DNA of 64,000 nt from Enterenecus faecium (GTDB lineage Bacteria; Bacillota; Clostridia; Oscillospirales; Oscillospiraceae), in contig DVFO01000048.1 in assembly GCA_018713215.1 (NCBI GenBank), positions 1-64,000 on the forward strand, in the 5' to 3' direction. The position numbers were made by a program, and so were the translations under genes. Below are positions 50,101 through 58,761 of this stretch, one piece after another. The notes beneath the pieces were generated by a model. The model searched no databases. It had not been told where the DNA came from and saw only the letters and a program-made list of their open reading frames with translations. Every line of letters starts with the position of its first letter. Positions within the stretch are counted from its first letter, which is position 1.

Positions 50101-50924
50101 GGGGCGTGGTAGTCGTCCGGGGCGGGGGAGACCTGGCCACCGGGACCATCCTGCGCCTGTACCAGTGCGGGGTGCGGGTGTTGGTACTGGAGTGCGCCCA
50201 GCCCACCGCCATTCGCCGGGCGGTGGCCTTCTGTGAGGCGGTGTATGACGGTGTGACCCAGGTGGAAGGGGTGACCTGTCGCCGCATAGACACCCCGGAA
50301 CAAGCCGAAGAAGTGTGGACAGCTGGGGAGATTCCCCTGCTGGTGGACGAGACCGGGGCGTCCCTGCTTCAGGTCCGGCCTGTGGCCCTGGTGGATGCCA
50401 TCCTGGCCAAGCGCAATCTGGGTACCACCCGGGACATGGCCCCCATCACCGTGGCCTTGGGCCCCGGCTTTGTGGCTGGGGAGGACGTGGACGCCGTGGT
50501 GGAGACCATGCGGGGCCACCGTCTGGGCCGGGTTCTGTACACCGGGGCCGCCCAGCCCAACACAGGGGTGCCGGGGAAGATTGGCGGCTACGACAAGGAG
50601 CGGGTCATCCACGCCCCGGCGGACGGGGCCCTAGTGCCCTGTGCTGCCATCGGCGACGTGGTGCAGGCGGGGCAGACCCTGGCTATGCTGGGGGACGTGC
50701 CGGTGCCCGCCACCATTGACGGCGTGCTCCGAGGGCTCATCCGGGCGGGATACCCGGTGACCAAGGGCCTGAAAATTGCAGACATTGACCCCCGGCTGGG
50801 GGAGCGGGAGAACTGTACCACCGTCTCGGACAAGGCCCGGGCCATTGCCGGGGGCGTGTTGGAGGCCCTGCTCCACCTGGCTCAGGAGCGAGGCCTCACC
50901 CGTTGCCTGCTGGGGGAGGGGTGA
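50097..50924 (+). CDS. yqeB: YqeB, selenium-dependent molybdenum hydroxylase accessory protein
   Basis: The 275-residue protein belongs to the EF2563/YqeB family found with selenium-dependent molybdenum hydroxylases. It opens with VVVVRGGGDLATGTILRLY, a Rossmann-like loop, and carries LVDETGASL, LGPGFVAGEDVDAVVETMRGH and a C-terminal biotinyl/lipoyl-like fold (APADGALVPCAAIGDVVQAGQ). Its exact step is not known; it is thought to help make or insert the labile selenium ligand. It is coupled to yedF (ATGA overlap) and to the desulfurase gene downstream. Confidence 0.92.
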   Translation: MRGVVVVRGGGDLATGTILRLYQCGVRVLVLECAQPTAIRRAVAFCEAVYDGVTQVEGVTCRRIDTPEQAEEVWTAGEIPLLVDETGASLLQVRPVALVDAILAKRNLGTTRDMAPITVALGPGFVAGEDVDAVVETMRGHRLGRVLYTGAAQPNTGVPGKIGGYDKERVIHAPADGALVPCAAIGDVVQAGQTLAMLGDVPVPATIDGVLRGLIRAGYPVTKGLKIADIDPRLGERENCTTVSDKARAIAGGVLEALLHLAQERGLTRCLLGEG

Positions 50925-50928
50925 GCCC

Positions 50929-52077
50929 ATGATCTATCTGGATACGGCGGCCACCTCCTTTTTGAAGCCACCCTGTGTGGCCCAGGCGGTGGTGGATGCC
51001 ATGCACACGGTGGGCTCCCCAGGTCGGGGGGCCCATCCCCTGACGTTGGCGGCCTCCCGCACCGTGTGGGCCTGTCGGGAGGCGGTGGCGGAGCTGTTGG
51101 GGGCCGCAGACCCCGCCCGGGTCTGCTTCACCCTCAACTCCACGGCGGCGCTGAACACCGCCATCTGTGGCCTGTACGGCCCGGGGGACCACGTCATCAC
51201 CACTGCCCTGGAGCACAACTCTGTGCTGCGCCCCCTGTATCGGCTGGAGGAGCAGGGGCTGGAGCTGACCATCCTCCCCGCCGACGAAACGGGCAACATC
51301 GACTATAAGGACTTTGCACGGGCTCTACGCCCAAACACCCGGGGGGTGGTGTGCACCCACGCCTCCAATGTCACGGGCAATACCCTGGATTTGAAGTGTA
51401 TCGGGAACTTTTGTCGGGCTCATGGCCTCACCTTTGTGGTGGACGCCTCCCAATCTGCGGGAGTGCTGGACGTGAACCAGAAGGCGGTGGGGGCATCGGT
51501 GGTGTGCTTTACCGGCCACAAGGGACTGCTGGGCCCTCAGGGCACCGGTGGGTTGAGTGTGGCCCCGGATGTGACTCTCCGTCCTTTAGCGGTGGGGGGC
51601 AGCGGCGTGCACAGCTATGACCGCCGCCACCCCCAGGACTTGCCTGAGGGCCTGGAGGCGGGCACCCTCAACGCCCACGGCCTGGCGGGATTGCTGGCTG
51701 GGATAACTTATATCAAAGAACGGGGCCAGGAAAACTTGTATCGGCAGGAGATGAAATTGGCCCGGACTTTCGTAAACGGAGTGCGGCACCTCCCCGGTGT
51801 GACGCTATACGGGGATGTGGATGCCCCCCACCGCACGGCGGTGGTGTCCCTGAACCTGGGAGAGGAGGACGCCGGAGAGGTGGCGGACGTGCTGGCCCAG
51901 GAGTTCGGTATCTGCACCCGGGCGGGGGCCCACTGCGCCCCTCTCATCCATGAGGCCCTGGGCACCTCGGCTCGGGGGGCAGTGCGGTTTTCCTTCTCCC
52001 ATTTGAATACCCCCCAAGAGGTGGCCCAAGCCGTGGACGCTGTGGCAGACTTGGCCCGGCGGCTATCACCCATATAA
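50929..52077 (+). CDS. Cysteine desulfurase / selenocysteine lyase-like enzyme
   Basis: The 382-residue PLP enzyme of aminotransferase class V resembles the desulfurases found in selenium-dependent hydroxylase clusters. It begins MIYLDTAATSFLKPPCV, has the His loop THASNVTGN, the PLP Lys in FTGHKGLLGPQGTG and the active Cys in CTRAGAHCAPLIHE. It should release sulfur or selenium from cysteine or selenocysteine. ATG 50929 is five bases after yqeB. Its location between yqeB and DUF3343 supports a selenium role, but the substrate is inferred. Confidence 0.9.
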   Translation: MIYLDTAATSFLKPPCVAQAVVDAMHTVGSPGRGAHPLTLAASRTVWACREAVAELLGAADPARVCFTLNSTAALNTAICGLYGPGDHVITTALEHNSVLRPLYRLEEQGLELTILPADETGNIDYKDFARALRPNTRGVVCTHASNVTGNTLDLKCIGNFCRAHGLTFVVDASQSAGVLDVNQKAVGASVVCFTGHKGLLGPQGTGGLSVAPDVTLRPLAVGGSGVHSYDRRHPQDLPEGLEAGTLNAHGLAGLLAGITYIKERGQENLYRQEMKLARTFVNGVRHLPGVTLYGDVDAPHRTAVVSLNLGEEDAGEVADVLAQEFGICTRAGAHCAPLIHEALGTSARGAVRFSFSHLNTPQEVAQAVDAVADLARRLSPI

Positions 52078-52087
52078 GGAGAAACCC

Positions 52088-52327
52088 ATGTTGAGAAAAC
52101 CTCAGCTTCGCCTGGTCATCACCTTCCACACCACGGCGGAGGCGTTGAAAACCGAGAAACTGGCCCGGGAGCAGGGCCTGGAGGGACGGCTCATTCCGGT
52201 GCCCCAGGTCCTCAGCGCCGGGTGTGGGCTGGCGTGGAGCGCCCCGCCGGAGACCCAGGCGGCCATGGAGACTGTGCTGGAACAGGGGAACATCCACCCC
52301 CAGCAGATCATTCAACTGACCATTTAG
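52088..52327 (+). CDS. DUF3343 protein, putative Se/S carrier
   Basis: The 79-residue protein matches DUF3343, with ITFHTTAEALKTEKLAREQGLEGRLIPVP and ISAGCGLAW-like LSAGCGLAWSAP. The conserved Cys in AGCG is the likely carrier residue. Members sit next to desulfurases and yedF and are proposed to carry sulfur or selenium. It begins 10 bases after the desulfurase. Confidence 0.9.
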   Translation: MLRKPQLRLVITFHTTAEALKTEKLAREQGLEGRLIPVPQVLSAGCGLAWSAPPETQAAMETVLEQGNIHPQQIIQLTI

Positions 52328-52338
52328 GAGGGATGCAG

Positions 52339-53331
52339 GTGGACAACGGATATCGAGCTCTGGCCCATGCCCTGGACGAGAAGGGCCTAGTGTGGCGGGT
52401 TACCTCTCTGAAGGGGGAGACCCTGGGCCAGGCGGTCCAGCTGGAGCAGCGCCCTACCTGGCTGGGCCACGGCTTCCAGCCCCCTTGCCAGACCACAGAT
52501 GAGATGGGGCGGGCGGTGCTGGTGGAGTGCCTGCGCCGGGAAAAGACCCTGCTCATCTGCGGCGGCGGCCATGTGTCGGTGCCTGTGGCTCGGCTGGGGG
52601 TGATGCTGGGCTACCAGGTGACAGTGGTGGACGACCGGGCGGAGTTTGCCCAGCCCCAGCGGTTTGAGCCGGGGGTGGACACCGTGTGCGCCCCCTTCGA
52701 GGAATACCTGTCCCAGACCTTTCCCTGGGAGGAGCATCCCGACCTGTCCGTGGTCATCGTCACCCGGGGCCACGGAGGAGATGCCGCGTGCCTGCGTCAG
52801 GCGGTGAAACATCCCTTGACCTATCTGGGCATGATCGGAAGTAAGAGAAAAAATCAAGCCATCTTCCAGCTGCTCCAGGGGGAGGGGGTGGCCCCCCAGG
52901 CGCTGGAGCGGGTCCACGCCCCCATCGGGCTGGACATCGGGGCCCAGACCCCCGAGGAGATCGCCGTGTCCATCGCCGCGGAGTGGATTGCCACCCGCCA
53001 GTGTGGCCAGGGCTCTGTCTTCCCCCGGGAACTCCGGGAGGCCCTGCGGTCCGGCGCTGGGGGCGTCATGGTCACGGTGGTGAAAAAATCCGGCTCTGCC
53101 CCCCGGGGTGTGGGAACCCGGATGTTGATTCGTCCTGACGGCACCACCGTGGGCACCATCGGCGGTGGCCTGGCGGAATACCAGGCGGTGTGCCAGGGGC
53201 GGGATTTGTTGGACCACCCTTGCCCCATGTTGGTCTCCTATGACATGCGCTCCGGGGAAGCAGGGTGCTCCGGTATGATCTGCGGCGGCACCATTGAGGT
53301 GCTGTTTGAAAAGGTGCCCACCCAAGTATAG
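52339..53331 (+). CDS. XdhC/CoxI-family molybdenum hydroxylase maturation protein, permuted domains
   Basis: The 330-residue protein has an XdhC Rossmann domain first (LLICGGGHVSVPVARLGVMLG, VTRGHGGDAACLRQAV, YLGMIGSKRKNQAIF; about 75-240) and the CoxI-type domain after it (KSGSAPRGVGTRML, GTIGGGLAEY, GCSGMICGGTIEV; about 255-325). XdhC and CoxI normally occur in the opposite order. XdhC proteins carry the sulfurated molybdenum cofactor to hydroxylases. GTG 52339 is preferred because AGGAGGG (52326-52332) ends 6 bases before it; ATG 52333 touches that site. It ends the operon. Confidence 0.88.
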   Translation: MDNGYRALAHALDEKGLVWRVTSLKGETLGQAVQLEQRPTWLGHGFQPPCQTTDEMGRAVLVECLRREKTLLICGGGHVSVPVARLGVMLGYQVTVVDDRAEFAQPQRFEPGVDTVCAPFEEYLSQTFPWEEHPDLSVVIVTRGHGGDAACLRQAVKHPLTYLGMIGSKRKNQAIFQLLQGEGVAPQALERVHAPIGLDIGAQTPEEIAVSIAAEWIATRQCGQGSVFPRELREALRSGAGGVMVTVVKKSGSAPRGVGTRMLIRPDGTTVGTIGGGLAEYQAVCQGRDLLDHPCPMLVSYDMRSGEAGCSGMICGGTIEVLFEKVPTQV

Positions 53332-53333
53332 AT

Positions 53334-53374
53334 AAAAAATGCCTGTCCGGTTTTTGGCCGGACAGGCATTTTTT
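53334..53374. terminator. Bidirectional terminator between xdhC-like gene and yqeC
   Basis: A 17-base-pair stem (53334-53350 with 53358-53374) begins with AAAAAA and ends with TTTTTT. Confidence 0.96.
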
Positions 53375-54041
53375 ATGGGCAAATGGTGCAGGAAATCCCA
53401 CGGGCGGAGAGAACCTCCTTCACTTGGGCCGCCACCTCTTGGCGGCGAGGGGTGTCGGCATGGGTGAGCAGAACATGGTACTTATCAAGAGGCAGCCCTC
53501 CGGCGTCCATGGCGTCCTGAATGCAGAAGAGTATATCCGGGGTGTCTACGGTGTGTTGTGGGTCTTTTGCCCAGTCCGGGCAGAGCTGATAGCAGTGGAC
53601 GCACTCGGCCACCGGGCGGTCCACCGCAGACAGCCCCGCCACCACCAGGCACAGGTCTGTATGGGGTAACATCACCGGTTCAAAGGAGCGGTGCAGCTTC
53701 AAGGGCAGCATTTTTGCCCCGTCTGCCTCGTATAGCACCAGCTGGGCCTGATGAAAGCCCAGTTCCAAAAGTTCCGGGGACAGAGCACGCAGCTTGCCTT
53801 CCTGAGAGGTACATCCGGCACAGGTGACCCCTGGCTGGGCCAATGCCTCGGCCAACTCCTGGGGTGAGGGGTCTATGAGCAGCCGGTCACATACCGTGTC
53901 CGGGTAGGGGCGGATGCGGGTGGTGGTGGTCAGCAGCACCCGCTGCTGGCGGTGGGCCACAGCCAACCGCCCCAGGGCAGTGGTCTTTCCTCCCGCTCCG
54001 ATGGCGGCCACAGAATGCATGGTCTCCAGAGAAATTGGCAC
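53373..54041 (-). CDS. yqeC: YqeC, putative selenium-dependent hydroxylase accessory protein
   Basis: The 222-residue protein matches YqeC, which co-occurs with yqeB and selD. It has a P-loop-like start (VAAIGAGGKTTALGRLA), TTTTRIRP, YEADGAKMLPLK and VVAGLSAVDRPV. GTG 54041 follows AGGAGGG at 7 bases. It converges on the selD operon and shares its terminator. Its biochemical step is not established. Confidence 0.9.
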   Translation of the reverse strand: MPISLETMHSVAAIGAGGKTTALGRLAVAHRQQRVLLTTTTRIRPYPDTVCDRLLIDPSPQELAEALAQPGVTCAGCTSQEGKLRALSPELLELGFHQAQLVLYEADGAKMLPLKLHRSFEPVMLPHTDLCLVVAGLSAVDRPVAECVHCYQLCPDWAKDPQHTVDTPDILFCIQDAMDAGGLPLDKYHVLLTHADTPRRQEVAAQVKEVLSARGISCTICP

Positions 54042-54237
54042 GGGATATCCCTCCTGTTCCTGACTGTAATATCCAATTTATCAAAGCATATTTAGCCGGA
54101 AATTGCAAGAGGAATTGAGGGGAAAAGTACCATTGCCCCGTAATAGGAGGCAATAAACGCCAGTATGGGAGAAACAGGGCATAAATGGACACATATGGTG
54201 GGGAGACAGACAAGATGCACAAAAATCGAAAATGAGA

Positions 54238-54266
54238 TTGAAAAAAAGTGGGTAATGTGCTTTAAT
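54238..54266 (+). promoter_or_regulatory. Promoter of the second sugar-sensing operon
   Basis: TTGAAA (54238-54243) and TTTAAT (54261-54266) are 17 bases apart. The rest of the 295-base gap from 54042 is AT-rich and holds no gene. Confidence 0.7.
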
Positions 54267-54336
54267 TTAGTAAAATATCAATGAAGGAACAGCGGAGCGG
54301 CCCACGGGCCGGACATAGGAAGAGGGGGAGTTTACC

Positions 54337-55998
54337 GTGGTGTGGCAAGACAGAGACAAGGGTGAGAGTGGTGTGCAGTTTCCGTACCGCTACCGGGTCA
54401 TGCTGGTGGACGACGAGGAGGAAGTGCGGGAAGGCGTGCGGGAGAAAATGGAGTGGAACCGATGCGGCTTTGAGCTGGTGGCCGAGGCGTCCAACGGCCA
54501 GGAGGCCTGGGAGACTGCCAAAACCGTGGCCCCCGATGTGGTGATTACCGACATTCGTATGCCCTTTATGAGCGGGTTGGAGCTGTGCCACAATCTGCGC
54601 ACCATGTTTCCTGATATCTGCCTGGTGATTCTCACCGGATATGACGACTTTGACTACGCCAAACGGGCCATTCAGGAGAATGTGACCGAGTACATCTTGA
54701 AACCCGTAAATTTTGGAGAATTTACCGCCCTTATGGGACGGATTCGAGAGAAACTGGACCAGCACCTGGCCAAGCAGTACGATTTGAAGCGGCTGAGAGA
54801 GCAGTACGAGATGAGTCTGCCCGCCATGCGGGAACAGCTGTTGGCCCGGCTGTTGGACAGCAGCGTCCAGGAGGAGTGGGCCCGGGAAAAGGCACGGGAA
54901 ATGCGCCTGAGCATCGCCGGGGAGAAGTGGACCATTGCCCTCATCCGTTATAACGGGGGAGACGGGGCCATGCAGCAGCGGGAGTTGCTGCCTCACATGG
55001 TGCGGCAGCGGGCGGAGAAGGAGCTGCCCCGGTACTGCCCGGTGATCTGCTTCCTCTACCAGGACTATGTGGCGGTGTTGGCCACCATCGAGCAGCAGCA
55101 GGACATGCTCCAGCTCATCAACGGCATGCGCCAGATCTGCCTGTCCGCCCAGCGATTCCTCCAGCTGGAGCTGGCGGTGGGCATTGGCAGCACTTGCACC
55201 GCCCTGTCCCAGCTGCGCCGATCTGCCATGGAGGCCAGAAATGCCTTGGATTATCAGACTATGGTGGGGGAGGAGCCGGTGGTGTACATCGGGGACATTG
55301 AGCCCCAGACCACCGAGGCCTCCGCTCTGGAGGGCTACTCCTTCCGGGAACTTCTGGCCGCCATGCGCCTGGAGGACAATGACCAGATTGAGGAGACGGT
55401 GCGCAACTTTCTCTCGGTGCTGCGAGCCAAGAAAATGCCGGTGTCCCAGTACCGGCTGTCGGTGATGGAGCTGGCCACCGAGCTGCTGCGGGTTATCAAG
55501 ACTTATGAGTTGGAAGACACCGACGATCTGTCCCAGCAGCTGGTGGAGCTGACGTTACTAAAAAATCTCAACTCTCCCTGGGTCTTTGAGAGCCGCCTCA
55601 TCCAGCTGTGTCAGCAGATCAGCCGCTCCATTGCGCAAAAGCGCAACAACGCCACCCAGCTGGTGGCGGAGGAGGCCAAGACTTACATTCAGAAGCACTA
55701 CAGCAACCCGGCACTGTCCCTGGAGTCGGTGTGTACCCATCTGCATTTGAGTGTCAGTCACTTTTCCACCCTGTTCAAGCAGGAGACGGGGTGCGGGTTT
55801 GTCAACTACCTCACCCAAGTGCGGCTGACCCAGGCGGCGTGGCTGCTGGACAACACGGACAGCGCGGTGGGGGAGATCGCCCAACAGGTGGGATACAGCG
55901 AACCGGCCTATTTCAGCTACGTGTTTAAAAAGCGGTACGGGGTCTCCCCCATGAAGTACCGCTATATGAAGGAGAAGAGTGAAGATGGGGAGGGTTAA
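54337..55998 (+). CDS. YesN-type response regulator (receiver plus AraC)
   Basis: The 553-residue regulator has a receiver domain with DDEEEVREGV, Asp in VVITDIRMPFMSGLELC, LTGYDDFDYAKRA and Lys in ILKPVNFGEF. A long central region of about 290 residues is followed by AraC helix-turn-helix motifs (LSLESVCTHLHLSVSHFSTL and VGEIAQQVGYSEPAYFSYVF). GTG 54337 follows GGGGGAG. It overlaps the kinase gene by 14 bases. It is a paralogue of the mgl-linked regulator at 17250-18533, but longer in the middle. Confidence 0.93.
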   Translation: MVWQDRDKGESGVQFPYRYRVMLVDDEEEVREGVREKMEWNRCGFELVAEASNGQEAWETAKTVAPDVVITDIRMPFMSGLELCHNLRTMFPDICLVILTGYDDFDYAKRAIQENVTEYILKPVNFGEFTALMGRIREKLDQHLAKQYDLKRLREQYEMSLPAMREQLLARLLDSSVQEEWAREKAREMRLSIAGEKWTIALIRYNGGDGAMQQRELLPHMVRQRAEKELPRYCPVICFLYQDYVAVLATIEQQQDMLQLINGMRQICLSAQRFLQLELAVGIGSTCTALSQLRRSAMEARNALDYQTMVGEEPVVYIGDIEPQTTEASALEGYSFRELLAAMRLEDNDQIEETVRNFLSVLRAKKMPVSQYRLSVMELATELLRVIKTYELEDTDDLSQQLVELTLLKNLNSPWVFESRLIQLCQQISRSIAQKRNNATQLVAEEAKTYIQKHYSNPALSLESVCTHLHLSVSHFSTLFKQETGCGFVNYLTQVRLTQAAWLLDNTDSAVGEIAQQVGYSEPAYFSYVFKKRYGVSPMKYRYMKEKSEDGEG

Positions 55999-57796
55999 GC
56001 AGGTGCTGACCCACTGGCTGGAGGGGTTTCGCAGCAAGAACATCCAGTATACCATCGCTCTGGCCTTTACCGGCATCACCCTGGTGGCTATGACACTGGT
56101 GGGGATTGTGCTGTACACCGGATTTTTCTCCTCAGCGGAGACCATGATGAAGGAGAACAACACCCGTCTGGTGGAACAGATTGGACTGAACCTGGACATG
56201 TACCTGAAAAACATGATGCGGGTGTCCGAGACGGCCTACTACCGGGTGATCAAAAAGCATGACCTGGCGGTGGATGACATTGGGGAGCAGATCGAGCTGC
56301 TGTACGACGCCAACAAGGACCTGCTGGTGAGCATTGTCATCCTGGACCCGGAGGGCAACGTGCTGACCAGTGCCCCGGCGGCCAAGGAGAAGGAGGCCCA
56401 GACGGCAAAAGATCAGGCGTGGTTTCGGGAGGCCCTGGACAAGATCGAGAACTTTCACTTCTCTCTGCCCCATGTGCAGAACCTGTTTGACGATCCGGAC
56501 TGCCGCTACCGCTGGGTGGTGTCCCTGTCCCGGGCGGTGGAGCTGACGGAGAACGGACAGGTGGGCCAGGGTGTGCTGCTGTTGGACATCAACTTCTCCG
56601 GCATTGAGCAGATTTTCAACAACGCCGGATACGGGGACTCCGGTTACGCCTACCTGGTGGGGGAGGATGGGGAGATGATCTACCACCCCCGGCAGCAATT
56701 GGTGTACTCCGACCTCTTTGAAGAGGACAGCTTGGCCTACGTAGGGGAGGAGGACGGCAACTACATCGGAAAGGTGAGCGGGCAGGACTCGGTGATCACC
56801 GTCAAGACGGTGGGATATACCGGATGGAAGATTGTCCGGGTGGCCCCCGTGGGCATCTATTCTGATGACGTGCTCTTTATCCAGCTGGCGGGCCTCATTG
56901 GTGTGGTATGTCTGGCCATCCTCATCATCCTGGTCAACCAGTCGGTGTCTTCCCAGATTGCACGCCCGGTGGAACAGCTGCAAAAGTCGGTGGAGAAGCT
57001 GGAAAACGGAGATTTGGATGCAGAGATCGCCATTGGCGGCTCCTATGAGATTCAACGGCTGGGCAGGACGGTGCAGTCCATGGCCCAGGAGATGAAAAAG
57101 CTCATGGCGGATGTGGTGAAGGAGCAGGAGTCCAAGCACAAAAGTGAGCTGGACGCCCTCCAGCACCAGATCAATCCCCATTTCCTCTACAATACCCTCT
57201 CGTCCATTGTGTGGATGATTGAGAAGGGACGGGCGGAGGAGTCGGTGAACATGATCGGGGCCCTGTCCCGGCTGTTCCGCATCAGCCTCAGTAAGGGGCG
57301 CACCATCATCCGAGTGGGGGACGAGCTGGAGCATGCCAAGAGCTATCTCACCATTCAAAAGGTACGGTATAAAAACAAGTTCACCGTCACCTTTGACACC
57401 GACCCGGAGGTACTGGAGCTGTCCACGGTGAAGCTTATCATCCAGCCCCTGTTGGAAAACGCCATCTATCACGGCATGGAGTTCATGGACGGGGATGGAG
57501 AGATCACCGTGCGCTCCCAAATCCGGGATGGACAGCTGTACATCGCAGTGCAGGACAACGGGGACGGCATGCCGCCGGACCTGTGTGCCAAGCTGCTGGA
57601 CCCCAACGCAAAAGTGACACAGGGGAAATCCGGCTCCCGGGGATCTGGCTTGGGCATGCGCAACGTCCACGAGCGCATCCGCCTGGCCTTTGGGGCGGAG
57701 TATGGCCTGAGCATCCGCAGCAAATTGGGATGGGGGACCGTGGTGGAGGCGCACCTGCCCTGCATTCCCTACGACGAAGAGAACGGGGGGACCTGA
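55985..57796 (+). CDS. YesM-type sensor histidine kinase
   Basis: The 603-residue kinase has a membrane helix near residue 25-48, an extracellular dCache-like domain (about 50-290, with AKDQAWFREALDK and GYAYLVGEDGEMIYH), a second helix (about 295-318), HAMP, and a His_kinase domain. The H-box is INPHFLYNTLSSIVWM, the N-box PLLENAIYHGMEF, and the G-boxes VQDNGDGMP and GSGLGMRNVHERI. ATG 55985 is chosen; GTG 55979 is possible. It should phosphorylate the upstream regulator in response to a ligand presented by the binding proteins downstream. Confidence 0.93.
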   Translation: MGRVKQVLTHWLEGFRSKNIQYTIALAFTGITLVAMTLVGIVLYTGFFSSAETMMKENNTRLVEQIGLNLDMYLKNMMRVSETAYYRVIKKHDLAVDDIGEQIELLYDANKDLLVSIVILDPEGNVLTSAPAAKEKEAQTAKDQAWFREALDKIENFHFSLPHVQNLFDDPDCRYRWVVSLSRAVELTENGQVGQGVLLLDINFSGIEQIFNNAGYGDSGYAYLVGEDGEMIYHPRQQLVYSDLFEEDSLAYVGEEDGNYIGKVSGQDSVITVKTVGYTGWKIVRVAPVGIYSDDVLFIQLAGLIGVVCLAILIILVNQSVSSQIARPVEQLQKSVEKLENGDLDAEIAIGGSYEIQRLGRTVQSMAQEMKKLMADVVKEQESKHKSELDALQHQINPHFLYNTLSSIVWMIEKGRAEESVNMIGALSRLFRISLSKGRTIIRVGDELEHAKSYLTIQKVRYKNKFTVTFDTDPEVLELSTVKLIIQPLLENAIYHGMEFMDGDGEITVRSQIRDGQLYIAVQDNGDGMPPDLCAKLLDPNAKVTQGKSGSRGSGLGMRNVHERIRLAFGAEYGLSIRSKLGWGTVVEAHLPCIPYDEENGGT

Positions 57797-57797
57797 C

Positions 57798-58736
57798 ATG
57801 CAGACAAAACGCAAATACAGTTGGGGATACCTGGCTCTGGCGGTGGTGGTGTGCGGCGTGCTGCTGGTGTCCTGGGGGAACCTGAGAAGGAAACAGCGCC
57901 TGTCAGAGCCGGTGGAGTTGTCGGTGATTGTGCGCTGGCAGTCCAGCGAGGTCTGGGAGAACATCCGCCGGGGCATTGAGCTGGCCGCCCAGGACTACAA
58001 CCTGGATGTCATGTATATTACCTTGACAGAGGAAAACAGCGTTCAGGAGCAAGAGACCATGATTGACCGGGAGACCCAGCTGGACACCCAGGCCATTTTG
58101 CTCGCCGCCGCAGACCAGGAGGCCCTGTGCCAGACGGTGGAGGAGACCCAGAAGAAGATCCCCGTCATCTGTTTTGAGTCGGGGACGGTGTGTCCGGGAG
58201 ACGTGATGTGTGTTTCGGCGGACAACTACGCCATGGGCCAGGAGCTGGGCAAGCTGCTGCTGGCACAGGGCGTGGAGCAGGGCCAGGTGCTACTGGTGGG
58301 AGCGGACAGCCCCTGCCAGAGCATCCAGGACCGGAAGGCGGGGGTGCTGTCTGTGTTGGAGGACTACCCCATCAGCACCACCGTGTGCAGTGAGCTGGAA
58401 GAGGAGTCGGAGCTGACGGAGTACGACGCCGTCCTGGCTCTGGACACCCAGCCCTTGGAGGATGCGGCACAGCGCCTGGAGGGCCACCCACAGAAGGTGG
58501 TGCTGCTGGGCATCGGGGGGAATAACCGCATTGCCTACCACATGGAGCACAACATCATCCAAGGAATTGTGGCCCAGAACGAGGTGGGCATGGGATACCT
58601 GGCGGCAAAGCAGGCGGCGGACGCGGTGCGCACTCGGGCCTCCCAGGAGGCTCCGGGCATTGAGTACCGGGTCATCACCAAAGAGACCATGTACGAGCGG
58701 GAGAATGAGCAGCTGCTCTTCCCCTTCGGGCTGTGA
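57798..58736 (+). CDS. Membrane-anchored sugar-binding protein, sensor type
   Basis: The 312-residue protein has an N-terminal membrane helix (LALAVVVCGVLLVSWG) with no clear lipobox, then a type I periplasmic binding fold (SSEVWENIRRGIELAAQDYN, VSADNYAMGQELGKLLL, VVLLGIGGNN). It resembles the binding protein encoded after the other kinase at 14562-15548. It begins one base after the kinase stop. No ABC membrane subunit or ATPase is encoded in this operon, so it likely feeds ligand to the sensor kinase. Confidence 0.85.
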   Translation: MQTKRKYSWGYLALAVVVCGVLLVSWGNLRRKQRLSEPVELSVIVRWQSSEVWENIRRGIELAAQDYNLDVMYITLTEENSVQEQETMIDRETQLDTQAILLAAADQEALCQTVEETQKKIPVICFESGTVCPGDVMCVSADNYAMGQELGKLLLAQGVEQGQVLLVGADSPCQSIQDRKAGVLSVLEDYPISTTVCSELEEESELTEYDAVLALDTQPLEDAAQRLEGHPQKVVLLGIGGNNRIAYHMEHNIIQGIVAQNEVGMGYLAAKQAADAVRTRASQEAPGIEYRVITKETMYERENEQLLFPFGL

Positions 58737-58761
58737 CGGGAAAAGGGGAGGAGAGGAAAAC

